Part shown: one piece after another, positions 54,101 to 63,900 of the stretch | How positions within the stretch are numbered: the first letter of the stretch is position 1 | How the letters are laid out: each line of letters starts with the position of its first letter | DNA from: Luteimonas rhizosphaerae | GTDB taxonomy: Bacteria; Pseudomonadota; Gammaproteobacteria; Xanthomonadales; Xanthomonadaceae | Length of the DNA: 64,000 bases | Assembly (NCBI RefSeq): GCF_002849595.1 | Contig: NZ_NRQR01000013.1 | Span: 124,001-188,000, forward strand | Reading direction: 5' to 3' | Notes under the pieces: model-generated | Seen by the model: the letters and a program-made list of their open reading frames with translations, nothing else | Told to the model about the DNA's origin: nothing | Database searches by the model: none | Made by a program: the position numbers and the translations under genes

Positions 54101-56509
54101 CAGAGGTGATGCCAGTGCGATCGAATAGGTATGGACGTTCTGATCTTCTGCCGCCGCGTTGATGTTCGTGGAATTGCGCGCAAAGCGGGCCACGCTTGCC
54201 GTGTAGTACGTGCCCATCTTGCCCGGCTCTTCTGGTGACAGACCTCGGATGTTGCCGAAGCTGGAGGCAGCCTTGACCGTCGGATTGGCGTCGTTAAGTG
54301 TGCCGACTTCGCCGATGAAGACGTTCCTCGCACCCGCACCGAATTCCGCATTCCAGATAGCCTGGCCTTCGGTAGCCGCGTTGAAACCCGAGATAGATGC
54401 AGGTGTATTGCCGGTAGTCGTAACTGCGCCCGTAAAAGCACTACCCGGAAGATCACCGTCATAGCTGGGATTGATGTCACTGATGATCGTCTGCACGGGA
54501 CGCGAGCAGGCGGGATAGTTGAGCCCGGCGCCCGTGCTCGCGTAAGGATCGCGCCAGTCAGGCGTCGGCAGTCCAAGGACCTGGTCTTCGTTGCCGGCAG
54601 TACTGCCGCCCGTCGCGAAGCGAGGCGTGGCGCCGGTGGCGCCAGCAAAGTACCTCACGCTCTCGTAGAGCATTTCGGCAATCGGATTGCCCCACATCCG
54701 GCACTCGCCGTTGTTGATCGCGCGGTTACCGATTGACGGGCAGTTGCCGTTGCCGGCATTCCAGTTCCAGTTTTGGTCGCTGCTGATATTGTCGGTACCC
54801 GAGTTGTAGCCACCGCCGATCATCCGCAACCGGTCGATACTGCGGGCAATGCCTTCGACATCCGTTCGGAACACGCCTGAGGCAGGGTCGATCTCCGACG
54901 CGAAATTCGACACATTGCGGCGGAGTACACCACCTTCGAGATTGTTGCGCTGCGAGCCCGTGATCAGGCCGAAGTACATGCGCTGCGACTCGCCGTAATC
55001 GTGCAGGATGCCGGTGGGTTTCGCCTGGCCATTCGGGTAGACCTTGCACGTCGCATCCCGCAGCGCCTCGTTGGCCGGACAGGTCTCGACACGGACGAGG
55101 TAATCGTCGCGGGTCACACCACCCGTCGTTGGAGTAAGGGTATACGTGGACAGCGACAGATTGCGTAGCCCTGTCTGTCCCGAACCGTTACTGCTCGGGA
55201 CGACCTCCCATCCTGACCAAGCTAGACCGAGCAGTCTGCGCCTGAAGCGCAGCACATACTTGTCGCCACCTGCCGCCTGCTCATGCCGGAACTTGATGTC
55301 GTAAGCAACACCCGACTGAAGACCCAAAACACCGGTCGCATACGTCTGGCAGTTGCAGACGTCGTGCCCGCCGTAATAGCCAGCCTGACCACCAGGCACC
55401 ACCACGCCATTGCGTCGAATCTCGAAATCAACCGCATCGTCACCGTCGACAGCAAACTGGAATTCATCCGCGGTTCCCGCACTGTTACCAACCTGGAATC
55501 GGCCGGTGATGATGCTCATGTAATTGGTATTGGCGCCGACCGGATTACAGTTATTGCCAAGACAGTTGATATTGCTACGCGTCACATTGACGGCAAGCGC
55601 ATTTGCGGAAATCCCGAAACTCGCCTCCCTGGTATCGAACTCGGCCCGGTTCGCCGGGTGCCCAGGATGCCCGGGCGTCGTGCCACCAGACGTGCAACTG
55701 ACCCGCTGATCGGAGGCATTAAAGCAGTTGTTCCCCGCCACTGGCCCTTCAATCGACAGCCAGTTCCACACCCGATACGGCGCCTGATAGTTGGGGAACA
55801 GGAACGAGTTGCCAATGCCGGTCGTCGTTGTTACCGCAAACAGGTGATAGCGCCCGGTATTGGGAATCGTCAGTGGTGCGTAATTGCTGATGTCATAGCC
55901 GTCGCGCGCGACGCTCTGGTATTCCTTGCCCCAGCTGTGGGCATCCTGCGGGAAGAACGCGCCCTGCAGGATGGTCTGCGACGCGGTATCCGTCTGCCGC
56001 CAACCGCCCTACGGCACACGACGCAGCGCGTCCATGCGTGACGTGGTCAGGTAGTTGAGGAAGTCACCGCTCCATTCACCGGATCGGCCTCCGCAGGTCT
56101 TGTTTGGCGCTGCCTGACTCGGGATGAAGCGATTGCCGCCGGTGCCGGACGTGGACCAGCTGTAGCAGGCGTAGGAATTGAAGTAACCGTAATAGTCGAT
56201 CTTGTAGCGGGACTCACCCGCCGCGGGATTTGCCTTCAGTTCCCAGCCGCGGTAGCCGACATCCAGGCTGCCGTCCCCATCCAGGTCCGACGCATCGTTG
56301 TAGGCCTCGTAATAGATCTTGTGATCCTTGCCCATGACCAGCATGTTCAGCGGCGGCACCGAGTCCCGCAGGTACAGCGGCGACTGCGCGATGGGAGGCG
56401 CGTCTCCCGCGACGAACAAGGGATCCGATCGCAGGGACAGACTGGCCAGACCCGCGGCAACGAGAACGACGCCGACGGCGCCGAAACGGATGAGCTTTCC
56501 TGATTTCAT
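51134..56509 (-). pseudogene. pilY1: PilY1/PilC pilus tip adhesin, interrupted by one in-frame TAG
   Basis: The frame runs from ATG 56509 (GGAG 6 bp upstream; signal MKSGKLIRFGAVGVVLVAAG) to 51134, about 1,790 residues, broken only by TAG at 56009-56011 (codon 167). The reading continues without shift on both sides: TTSRMDALRRVP, stop, GGWRQTDTASQTILQGAFFP. Family members have LY at this point, so two codons differ (CCG TAG where CTG TAC is expected). The N-terminal part has a DLDGDGSLD calcium-type loop. The C-terminal beta-propeller carries the PilY1 calcium motif in DKSGNGKVDTIYGGDLQGNL and GSTGAGARSVFALDVSSP. PilY1 promotes pilus assembly and adhesion. Downstream re-initiation would lack the signal peptide. 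Confidence 0.88.
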
Positions 56510-56526
56510 TCGAATCTCCTCGCGCC

Positions 56527-56991
56527 TCACGGGATGAACACGGTATCGACGGTCGCTTCGGATGTCGGAAGCAGGTCGCGGTCCCGCGAGAATGCAGTGA
56601 TCTGGTAGATCTGGTCGGTGCGCTCGGCTTCGTTGGACGGCACGTCGAGCGCACCCCAGGCGAAGCAGAGATCGAGGCGGCGCACATGCTGCTGGTCGGA
56701 GGACCAGCCCTGGAAATCAGGCGTCGCGGTGCAGTTGGTGGGTGGCACATTGGTCGTGGGATTGCCACCCGCGAGCACCTGGTTCTTCAGCGCGATTTCC
56801 CGCAGGCGCGCACCCGACTCCGCGTTCTGGAACGCGATGTTCGTCGCCTGGTAGTTCGCGGCCATGCGCTCCTGCAGGCCCGCGACCTGCAACGCGATGA
56901 TGCCGATCAAAGCCAGCAGGATCAGCAGGATCAGCGCGACGTAGAGCACGGCGCCTGACTGGGCGCGAGGGGACTGGAGTGGATGCATCAT
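56527..56991 (-). CDS. pilX: Type IV pilus minor component PilX
   Basis: 154 residues. PilX-type N-terminus QSGAVLYVALILLILLALIG, with a Gly-Ala processing site in place of G-F and no canonical Glu+5, followed by the conserved LQVAGLQERMAANYQATNIAFQNAESGARL. The C-terminal region has cysteines in NCTATPDF and LDLCFAW. It joins PilV, PilW and PilY1 in the tip complex that primes pilus extension. ATG 56991 or 56988. pilW ends 5 bp before it and pilY1 follows after 17 bp. Confidence 0.92.
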   Translation of the reverse strand: MMHPLQSPRAQSGAVLYVALILLILLALIGIIALQVAGLQERMAANYQATNIAFQNAESGARLREIALKNQVLAGGNPTTNVPPTNCTATPDFQGWSSDQQHVRRLDLCFAWGALDVPSNEAERTDQIYQITAFSRDRDLLPTSEATVDTVFIP

Positions 56992-56995
56992 CGGA

Positions 56996-58264
56996 TCAGT
57001 TCCCGAACAGTCGGTTGCGCAGCGCGATGCTGTCTTCGTAGACGGCGCGATAGCGTGTGTCCTCAGGGGGCGTCATGATCACGCCGAGCGCAGACAGGCG
57101 CATCGTCCCCGCTTCGCGCTGGGAGGCGGCCGCCGCATCCGGGCTGCGCGCGACGACACCGACCTGCACCATGCCCACACGGCGCCAGGCGTGGTCATAG
57201 TTGGCAGCACCCGCTGGCAGTAGCGCATTGGCGACAACGCTTGCGCCGATATTGCCGGTCGGGCGCCCCGTGGTGGTCGTGTTGCTATCCTGGCCGAACT
57301 GCAGCTGCAGCGATTCGACACCTTCGACCATTTCTTCTCGTTCGACCTCGATCGCGCCACCCGGGTCCGCCCGGTAACGCAGGCGATACAACGCGGGATT
57401 GTCGAAATCGTTGAGTCCAACGTAGTAAACAAAGCTTTGGGCTCGATACAGCATTGCCTGCCCAACGGTGAATTGCGGCGTCGTGTCGAACGTTGACTCG
57501 TTGAGTCCGCCCGTCGCCACCGTGATATTCGAACCTGCAACCGCAGATGCATTGAACACGCCGGCCTGCATGCAATCGGCGATGCCGAACAGACCTGGAT
57601 TGGCGTCACCTTCCATCAACTGCGTCATCGTATCGACTTGGATGACGGTGTTGGCGCCTGGTGTGAAGGAGGTGACCTGCGCACCAGTCGGGGCGAAGAA
57701 TCGCAACGCGATGACATCGCTACCCGCCACCGGTACGCCGGGACCGGTGCCGTCGCCAACCAGATCACTGTAGAGAGTTGCCGGAAGCGCCGGCTCCCAT
57801 GCACTTGCGTCAGCGGCAAGACTCGGCACAGCCGCAAGGGCTAGGGCGTTGCCGCTCGATGTGCCGACCGCGTTGAAGCCTTCGATTCCGAGATCGAATC
57901 GCAGCGCGTCGGGAGCAGCTGCATAGTCGGACGTCGGTGAAGCGCCGGTACCGAACTGTTCGTCTGGCGTCAGGAAACTTGAAATCAGCGCAGGTCGCGA
58001 TGCGGTGACATTCGCCGGCAAGAAGCGCGACTGGTCGTTGACGCAGCCCATATGGCCCGCCATGCGGATATCACGCTGCAGAATATCGATCGCAAAGCGA
58101 CCGTTCTCCTGGGTGCGCGCCAAGCCGGTAGACAGCTGATAGGCCGTGCGCGAAGCACCGAAAACCTGCACCAGTGCCAGGATAAGCAGAGAGCCGATCG
58201 CAAGGGCAATCAGAATTTCTATCAGCGACAGACCCGCCGAGCGCGCGCGTGATTGCGGATTCAT
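56996..58264 (-). CDS. pilW: Type IV pilus minor pilin PilW
   Basis: 422 residues. Prepilin-like N-terminus RARSAGLSLIEILIALAIGSLLILALVQVFGASR with Glu at +5 after Gly, then RTQENGRFAIDILQRDIRMAGHMGC, a strong PilW signature, and a large beta-rich domain (VEREEMVEGVESLQLQFGQD). Ends with VYEDSIALRNRLFGN. Membrane-anchored minor pilin of the initiation complex. ATG overlaps the pilV stop (ATGA). Confidence 0.93.
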   Translation of the reverse strand: MNPQSRARSAGLSLIEILIALAIGSLLILALVQVFGASRTAYQLSTGLARTQENGRFAIDILQRDIRMAGHMGCVNDQSRFLPANVTASRPALISSFLTPDEQFGTGASPTSDYAAAPDALRFDLGIEGFNAVGTSSGNALALAAVPSLAADASAWEPALPATLYSDLVGDGTGPGVPVAGSDVIALRFFAPTGAQVTSFTPGANTVIQVDTMTQLMEGDANPGLFGIADCMQAGVFNASAVAGSNITVATGGLNESTFDTTPQFTVGQAMLYRAQSFVYYVGLNDFDNPALYRLRYRADPGGAIEVEREEMVEGVESLQLQFGQDSNTTTTGRPTGNIGASVVANALLPAGAANYDHAWRRVGMVQVGVVARSPDAAAASQREAGTMRLSALGVIMTPPEDTRYRAVYEDSIALRNRLFGN

Positions 58265-58761
58265 AGCGTGGTCACCAACTCGATCTCACCTTCTCCTGCC
58301 AGCTCCGCCATGTTTTCTTCGCTCCAGACGATGTTGACGCTTACCTCCGGATCGTTCACTACGACGATGGCAAAGGCATCAGGCCCCAATGATTCACGGA
58401 CCTCGCACTGCCAGCGCTCGATATTGTTGGCGTTGGACGTAATCGGAAACGTGGCACAGCCTGTTTCCGGATCGGGCGCGACACCCGCGAAATCGGCTTC
58501 GGCCATCTCGTACGATGCGATCTGCGAACGATTGGTGCGGATGGTGTCGAGCAGCTCACTCGCGAGGTTGACCGCCATGGTGCGCTGCTGCGCGCTCTGC
58601 GTGTAACGGAGGTTGGTGGTCTGAAGCAATGCCAGGCCGAGCAGGCCGACCGCAAGTACGACCAGGGCGATCAGGACTTCGATCAGGGAGAAACCCGTCT
58701 GTCGACGGATACCTGCATGCGGGGAATACGCACGCCGGCGCGCCTTCAAGGAAAGATTCAT
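58261..58761 (-). CDS. pilV: Type IV pilus modification/minor pilin PilV
   Basis: 166 residues from ATG 58761, which overlaps the fimT stop (ATGA); a TTG two codons earlier is rejected. Leader MNLSLKARRRAYSPHAGIRR is long and basic, then QTGFSLIEVLIALVVLAVGLLGLALLQ, the PilV signature with Glu+5, and RTMAVNLASELLDTIRTNRSQ. Cysteines at GCATFP and WQCEVRE may pair. Part of the pilus-priming complex. Confidence 0.93.
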   Translation of the reverse strand: MNLSLKARRRAYSPHAGIRRQTGFSLIEVLIALVVLAVGLLGLALLQTTNLRYTQSAQQRTMAVNLASELLDTIRTNRSQIASYEMAEADFAGVAPDPETGCATFPITSNANNIERWQCEVRESLGPDAFAIVVVNDPEVSVNIVWSEENMAELAGEGEIELVTTL

Positions 58762-59303
58762 GGGCAAGCACTCGGCGCGGTGGTGAGCTGACCGACCAGA
58801 TTCACGGTCATTGTGCGGATCAACTCCTGCCCTGTCGGGCAGTCGACTGGTTCCAGTGTGATCTCGGCCCGCGCATCGGGACGACCACGCGCATCGAACG
58901 CAATCGTGTCGACTGCGGCGCCGCCACCGACGGGCTCGACGGACAGCAAGAGCTGCGGATGGGCATCGATGACACGGATGACCGTGTCACCTGCCGTGAA
59001 CTCTTCATCCGCCGCGCCGACGTTCGCCCAGACCAGCCAACCCGCGTTCCAGTCATCACCACAGCTGGTGCCATCGTCGGTCGCGCACATACCGCCGCCG
59101 AGTGTCGTGCGGATGGCCTCGCTGCGCGCCAGCGCCACGCTGCCGATCATCTCGTTGGTCGTCGTCGCGATGCGGTTGCTCCGCAACGCGCCCTGAAAGC
59201 TCGGCAGTCCGATGGCAAGCAGGATCGCGACGATCGCAATCGTCACCATCAGCTCAACCAGCGTGAAACCCCTTATCCGCACGCAAGGCATGCATGTCCC
59301 CAT
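58758..59303 (-). CDS. fimT: GspH/FimT-family minor pilin (FimU-like)
   Basis: 181 residues. N-terminus IRGFTLVELMVTIAIVAILLAIGLPSFQ, a class III prepilin site with Glu+5, then RIATTTNEMIGSVALARSEAIRT and the FimT core (CGDDWNAGWLVWANVG). Two cysteine pairs are likely (GGGMCATDDGTSCGDD). First gene of the minor pilin operon, in the position of fimU in Pseudomonas. A sigma-70 like promoter overlapped by a perfect palindrome lies upstream at 59331-59358. Confidence 0.9.
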   Translation of the reverse strand: MGTCMPCVRIRGFTLVELMVTIAIVAILLAIGLPSFQGALRSNRIATTTNEMIGSVALARSEAIRTTLGGGMCATDDGTSCGDDWNAGWLVWANVGAADEEFTAGDTVIRVIDAHPQLLLSVEPVGGGAAVDTIAFDARGRPDARAEITLEPVDCPTGQELIRTMTVNLVGQLTTAPSACP

Positions 59304-59330
59304 TCCCCGGGCGCATTGCGGCCCACTCGC

Positions 59331-59358
59331 AGTCTAGGGGGCGTCCCCGGGGACGCAA
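59331..59358 (-). promoter_or_regulatory. Promoter of the minor pilin operon with overlapping palindrome
   Basis: On the minus strand TTGCGT (59358-59353) and TAGACT (59336-59331) are spaced 16 bp. The perfect palindrome GCGTCCCCGGGGACGC (59341-59356) covers the spacer and half of the -35 box, a position suited to a repressor or activator. CCGCTCGTC at 59377-59369 just upstream is one base off the Pseudomonas AlgR core. Confidence 0.5.
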
Positions 59359-59494
59359 GGCCGGGGCGGACGAGCGGTCGTTCAGGCGTGATGAGCGCAT
59401 CAATGCGGGCGGTGACCGACCCTGAGCTGGAGACTCAGGCAGCATCAACAGATCGCCCGGCAAAACTACCCCAGCCGCAGGACCAGGTCGTAGC

Positions 59495-60901
59495 TCAGGC
59501 CACGACCTCGTAGCACGGTCGGTAATCCCCCGCGATCTTCATCCGGCGCTGCTCGACGAAAGCGCGCAACAGGGCGTCGAGCGATTGCATGATGTCGCGG
59601 TCGCCGTTGATGCGGAATGGACCGAACTCCTCGACACGACGCAGGCCGTCCTCCTTGACGTTGCCCGCGACGATGCCGGAAAACGCGCGCCGCAGGTCGG
59701 CGGCGAGTTCGTGCGGCTTGCGGCCGTGGTGCAGGTCCAGGGCGGCCATCGCTTCGTGCGTCGGCACGAACGGCTGCTGCAGATCCAACGGGATGGTCAG
59801 CGACCAGTTGAAGTAGAACGCGTCCTTCTGCGCGACGCGGTGCTCCTTAACCTTGCGGATGCCGGCAGCCATGCGGCGCGCGACGTGCTCGGGATCGGCG
59901 ACGATGATCTCGTAGCGCGACGCGGCCTCGTCGCCGAGCGTCAGGCGGATGAACTGGTCGATCTGCTCGAAGTACGGCGCAGCCGCCGTCGGCCCGGTGA
60001 GGATGAAGGGAAACGGGATGTCGCGGTTCTCTTCCTGCAACAGCAGACCGAGCAGATAGAGAATTTCTTCAGCCGTACCGACGCCACCCGGGAACACGAT
60101 GATGCCGTGACCGAGACGAACGAACGATTCGAGACGCTTCTCGATGTCCGGCATGATCACGAGGTGGTTGACGATCGGATTCGGCGATTCGGCCGCGATG
60201 ATGCCGGGCTCGGTGATGCCGATATAGCGCGTCGGATGCTGGCGCTGCTTGGCATGCGCCACGTTGGCGCCCTTCATCGGCCCTTTCATCGCGCCCGGGC
60301 CGCAGCCGGTGCAGATGTCGAGTCCACGCAGACCGAGTTCGTACCCGACGAGTTTGGTGTAGTCGTATTCCGCGCGGCCGATGGAATGCCCGCCCCAGCA
60401 CACGACCATGTTCGGGTCGCCCGGCTGCAGCAGCCGCGCGTTGCGCAGCAGACCGAACACGGCATTGGTGATGCCGGCACTGGAGTCGAGATCCCGCGCA
60501 TTGTCCGGACCGAGTTCGATCGCGGTGTAGGCCAGATCGCGCACGACGGCGAACAGCAGTTCGGCGACGCCGCGGATGATCTGACCATCGACGAAAGCCA
60601 TCGCCGGCGCATTGCGCAGTTCGATCCGGATGCCGCGATCCTGCTGCAGCACCTCGATGTCGAAGTCGGGATAGAGCTCCTGCGCCGCGCGCGGATCGTC
60701 GGACGCGCTGCCGCTGGTCAGCACCGCCAGCGCACAGCGACGCAGCAGATCGTGCATGCCACCGCTGGACGCATCCTTGAGGCGGGCCACCTCGTCGCGG
60801 GAGAGGATGTCGAGTCCGCCGCGCGGATAGATATAGGCGTTGGTCGTGGGCAGCGCCGTCGCCGCCCTGTCGCTGTTGCTCATCGTCGGGTCTGTCGTCA
60901 T
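59495..60901 (-). CDS. ppnN: Nucleotide 5'-monophosphate nucleosidase (LOG-like)
   Basis: 468 residues, similar in size to E. coli PpnN/YgdH. It cleaves purine and pyrimidine nucleoside monophosphates to base and ribose 5-phosphate, and in E. coli is stimulated by (p)ppGpp. N-terminal extension with YPRGGLDILSRDEVARL; Rossmann core with VVCWGGHSIGRAEYDYTK, DICTGCGPGAMKGPMKGANV and the LOG motif FPGGVGTAEEILYLLG (residues 280-295); C-terminal extension FNWSLTIPLDLQQPFVPTHE. Start ATG 60901; ATG 60883 (MSNSDRAAT) is an alternative, and neither has a strong ribosome site. Cytoplasmic. Confidence 0.93.
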   Translation of the reverse strand: MTTDPTMSNSDRAATALPTTNAYIYPRGGLDILSRDEVARLKDASSGGMHDLLRRCALAVLTSGSASDDPRAAQELYPDFDIEVLQQDRGIRIELRNAPAMAFVDGQIIRGVAELLFAVVRDLAYTAIELGPDNARDLDSSAGITNAVFGLLRNARLLQPGDPNMVVCWGGHSIGRAEYDYTKLVGYELGLRGLDICTGCGPGAMKGPMKGANVAHAKQRQHPTRYIGITEPGIIAAESPNPIVNHLVIMPDIEKRLESFVRLGHGIIVFPGGVGTAEEILYLLGLLLQEENRDIPFPFILTGPTAAAPYFEQIDQFIRLTLGDEAASRYEIIVADPEHVARRMAAGIRKVKEHRVAQKDAFYFNWSLTIPLDLQQPFVPTHEAMAALDLHHGRKPHELAADLRRAFSGIVAGNVKEDGLRRVEEFGPFRINGDRDIMQSLDALLRAFVEQRRMKIAGDYRPCYEVVA

Positions 60902-60943
60902 TTTTTTGGTGTCGAACTGTAGCGCGAACCCGCGCGCAAACGG

Positions 60944-60969
60944 AAACGGCCGGGTTTCCCCGGCCGTTT
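60944..60969 (-). terminator. Terminator of the Oar-like receptor gene
   Basis: AAACGGCCGGG and CCCGGCCGTTT, an 11-bp perfect stem with loop TTTC, 24 bp after the receptor stop on the minus strand, followed by CCGTTTGCG. Confidence 0.8.
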
Positions 60970-60992
60970 CGTCTCAAGCTTCTATCAAACGA

Positions 60993-63900
60993 TCAGAACT
61001 TGTACTTGATACCCAGCATCACCGACCAGCGCGAAACGGCCGTGTTGACGCCATCGTTGTTCACTTCCTGCAGCGACTCGTCATCCGCACCGGTGAAGTT
61101 GTAGACGTACTTGCCGGTGTCGGGATCGATACCGGCATAGTTCGCGACACGTCGGGTGGCGAAGAACCCGTAATCGTTGATCTGACCCCAGTCGTCATTA
61201 AGCAGGTTGCCGATATTCATGATATCGAGCGACAGTTCCGCCTTGTGACCCTGCATGAAGCCCGGGAACTCCTGGCTTGCATTGGCAGACGCCACATTGC
61301 CCGCGTAGGCCTGCAGCTCCGGGTTCTCGGCAAGCCAGTCGAAGAACGCCTGCTCCATTTCCGCACCACCGGTAAACAGCACGTCACCCGGACCATTCGG
61401 CACATAGAACAGATCGTTGGTGGTTGCGCTGTCACCGTTGACGTCGTTGTAGAAGATGTAGCTGTACGGGCGACCCGCACGACCTTCGTAGAACATCGCG
61501 ACCGTGGTCTTGTTGTTGCCGAACAGCTCCTTCTGCCACGTCAGCGTTCCCGTGAAGCGATCCTTGATCGCATAACGCGAATCGTAGGACACCGGATCGT
61601 TCGCCTGGAACCCGAGCGAATTGCTCCAGTTCGACGAGTTCTGCGAACTGGTCGCCGGGCTGAATTCCGTCGCACGCGTGTAGGTATAGCCGGCGGACCA
61701 GGACCAGTTCTCGATCAGCGGCTTGAACATGCTGAGCGTGATCTGGCGGCTGCTGCCGATATCGGTGTTGCGGATGACAATTGCCTGATTCACGTCAGAA
61801 GGCTTGTTGGCCCGATTGCCCGCCCCATTCGACCCGTTCTCAATACCAAAGCGACCGGCATTTGCGGGATCGAGACCTGCTGCGTTCCAGAAGATCTGGC
61901 GTCCGTCCTGACCGAAAGCCGTCGGCGCGCCAACGTCCAGACGATCGAACCACAACGCATCATTGTTTCGCGTCACCAGCAGCTCCGCCGACGCGGTGAT
62001 GCCATACCAGGGCAACTCGTGATCGAACGCCAGATTCGCCTTCCAAGTCGACGGCAGTTTCAGGCCCGGCTCCATGATGTCGGCCACGATCAACGGCGTG
62101 CTGCCGGAACCGCTCGGGATCGTCGGTGGTAGCGTCGGATCGAATGCCGGCGCGTCATCACCGCGCAGGTTGTACTCAACAAAGTTCAAACCTGTGTTCT
62201 GAAACGCACCGGCCAGCCAGACGTTCGGGCTGGCACCTTGGAACAGGCCCACACCGCCGCGCAGCTGAGTAGGACGGTCACTGTCAAAGGTGTAGTTGAA
62301 GCCGAAGCGTGGTTGGAACAGGCCGTCATCCACCGTGTTGGTGTTATCGAGCCCGTACAACTCCTCGATCCGCGGGTTGTAAATCGGGCTGTCACCGAAC
62401 GACGGCTTGTCGTAGCGCAAACCGAACAACAGGCTCAGATTGTATGTTGGATACCACGTGTCCTGCAGGAAGAAACCAGTGTTCTTGATCTCGTACGCAG
62501 CCGGAATATCGGCCAGCGAACCGCCCGGACGCGGCGCGCGCAGCTCGTACTGCGAGGGGATTCCGGCTTCAAAATCCTCGAGACTTGCGAACGTGTAGAC
62601 GCCGTTGAGATTGCGGCCGTAGAAGTTCAGGACGTCATTGGTCTCATGATCGAAGCCGAACTTGAGCGTGTGGTCCCCGATGTACCAAGTCGCCGCACCG
62701 AACAAGCTCAGCTGCTCGGTCTCGATAACATTGACATGACGATTCTGCTCGGTGCCGAAACGCAGATTGCTGTTGTTACCGAAACCGTTGATACGGATAT
62801 AGGGGAGGTTGGCATACGGCGCGGCGATCGCATCGTACTCGCGCTGCGAGATCTTGAACTCAGTGGAGAAGTTCTCGGTCCAATCGCTGAAGAGCTCACC
62901 AACGACACTCTTGAACGTCTTGTTCTGGTCGTACCAGTGCGTGCTCAGGGACACGTTGCCACTGCCGATGCCCGGGAATTTCGGCACCACTTCTTCCATC
63001 TCGCTGTAACGGAACGTCGCACGATGATTGTCATTGATGTTCCAGTCGAGCTTGATCGCGTACTCCTCGACATCGGTCTCGTTGGCCGGCGCGCTCAGCG
63101 CGCCCGCGTCAAAGCCGTAGCCCTGCGCTGCAGCTTGCACGCGCGCGATATCTTCGTCGGTGATGTCACCGTTGCCGTAAGGAGTCGAGGCATAACTCGT
63201 GCTCGGCGCGGTTCGCTTGGTGCGCTCGTAGTTGGCGAAGAAGAACAGGCGATCCTGGATGATCGGACCACCGAAGGTCGCGCCGTACGTCTCTTCCTTA
63301 TCGAAGCCCGTGAACGGACCACCACCATTCTCTTCAAGATCGTCCGCCACCCAATCGGCATCACGCAGGTTGTAGTAGGTCGAACCGCTGAACGTATTGG
63401 TGCCCGACTTGGTCACCGCGTTGACGACCGCGCCCGTGCCGCCAGCAACTGTGACATCGTAGTTCGCGACGTCGATGCTGATTTCCTCGATCGCGTCCAT
63501 CGAGACCGGCTGCCGGTTCGTCGGGAGGTTGTTGGCTTCCAGGCCGAACGGGTCGTTCGAGCTGATGCCGTCGATACGGATGACGTTGTAGCGCGGGTTC
63601 TGACCGCCGACCGAGATGGAGCCGTCGACCTTGTCGGTCTGGGTCACGCGCGGGTCCAGACGGATGTAGTCCTGAATGTTTCGGGTCGCCGAGGGCAGGC
63701 GTTCAATCGCGCCGCGGTCGACATTGGTGCCAGTGCCCATCTTGGTCGAGCTGAACAAATCGGAACCGGCAACGGCCGTGGCCGTCACGGTCTCCAGCGT
63801 CGTCATGTCGCCCGTCAGTGCAGCGTTGACGGTGTTGACCGCGTTGAGGTTCAGATAGACGTCGTCTTCGGTGCGGGTGCCCTCGCCGGCCTTGGTCACC

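Noticed and set aside
56009..56011. Recoding of UAG (readthrough, pyrrolysine) in pilY1
   Set aside because: No supporting genes or context are seen, and the neighbouring codon also differs from the expected Leu, so mutation or sequencing error is simpler.
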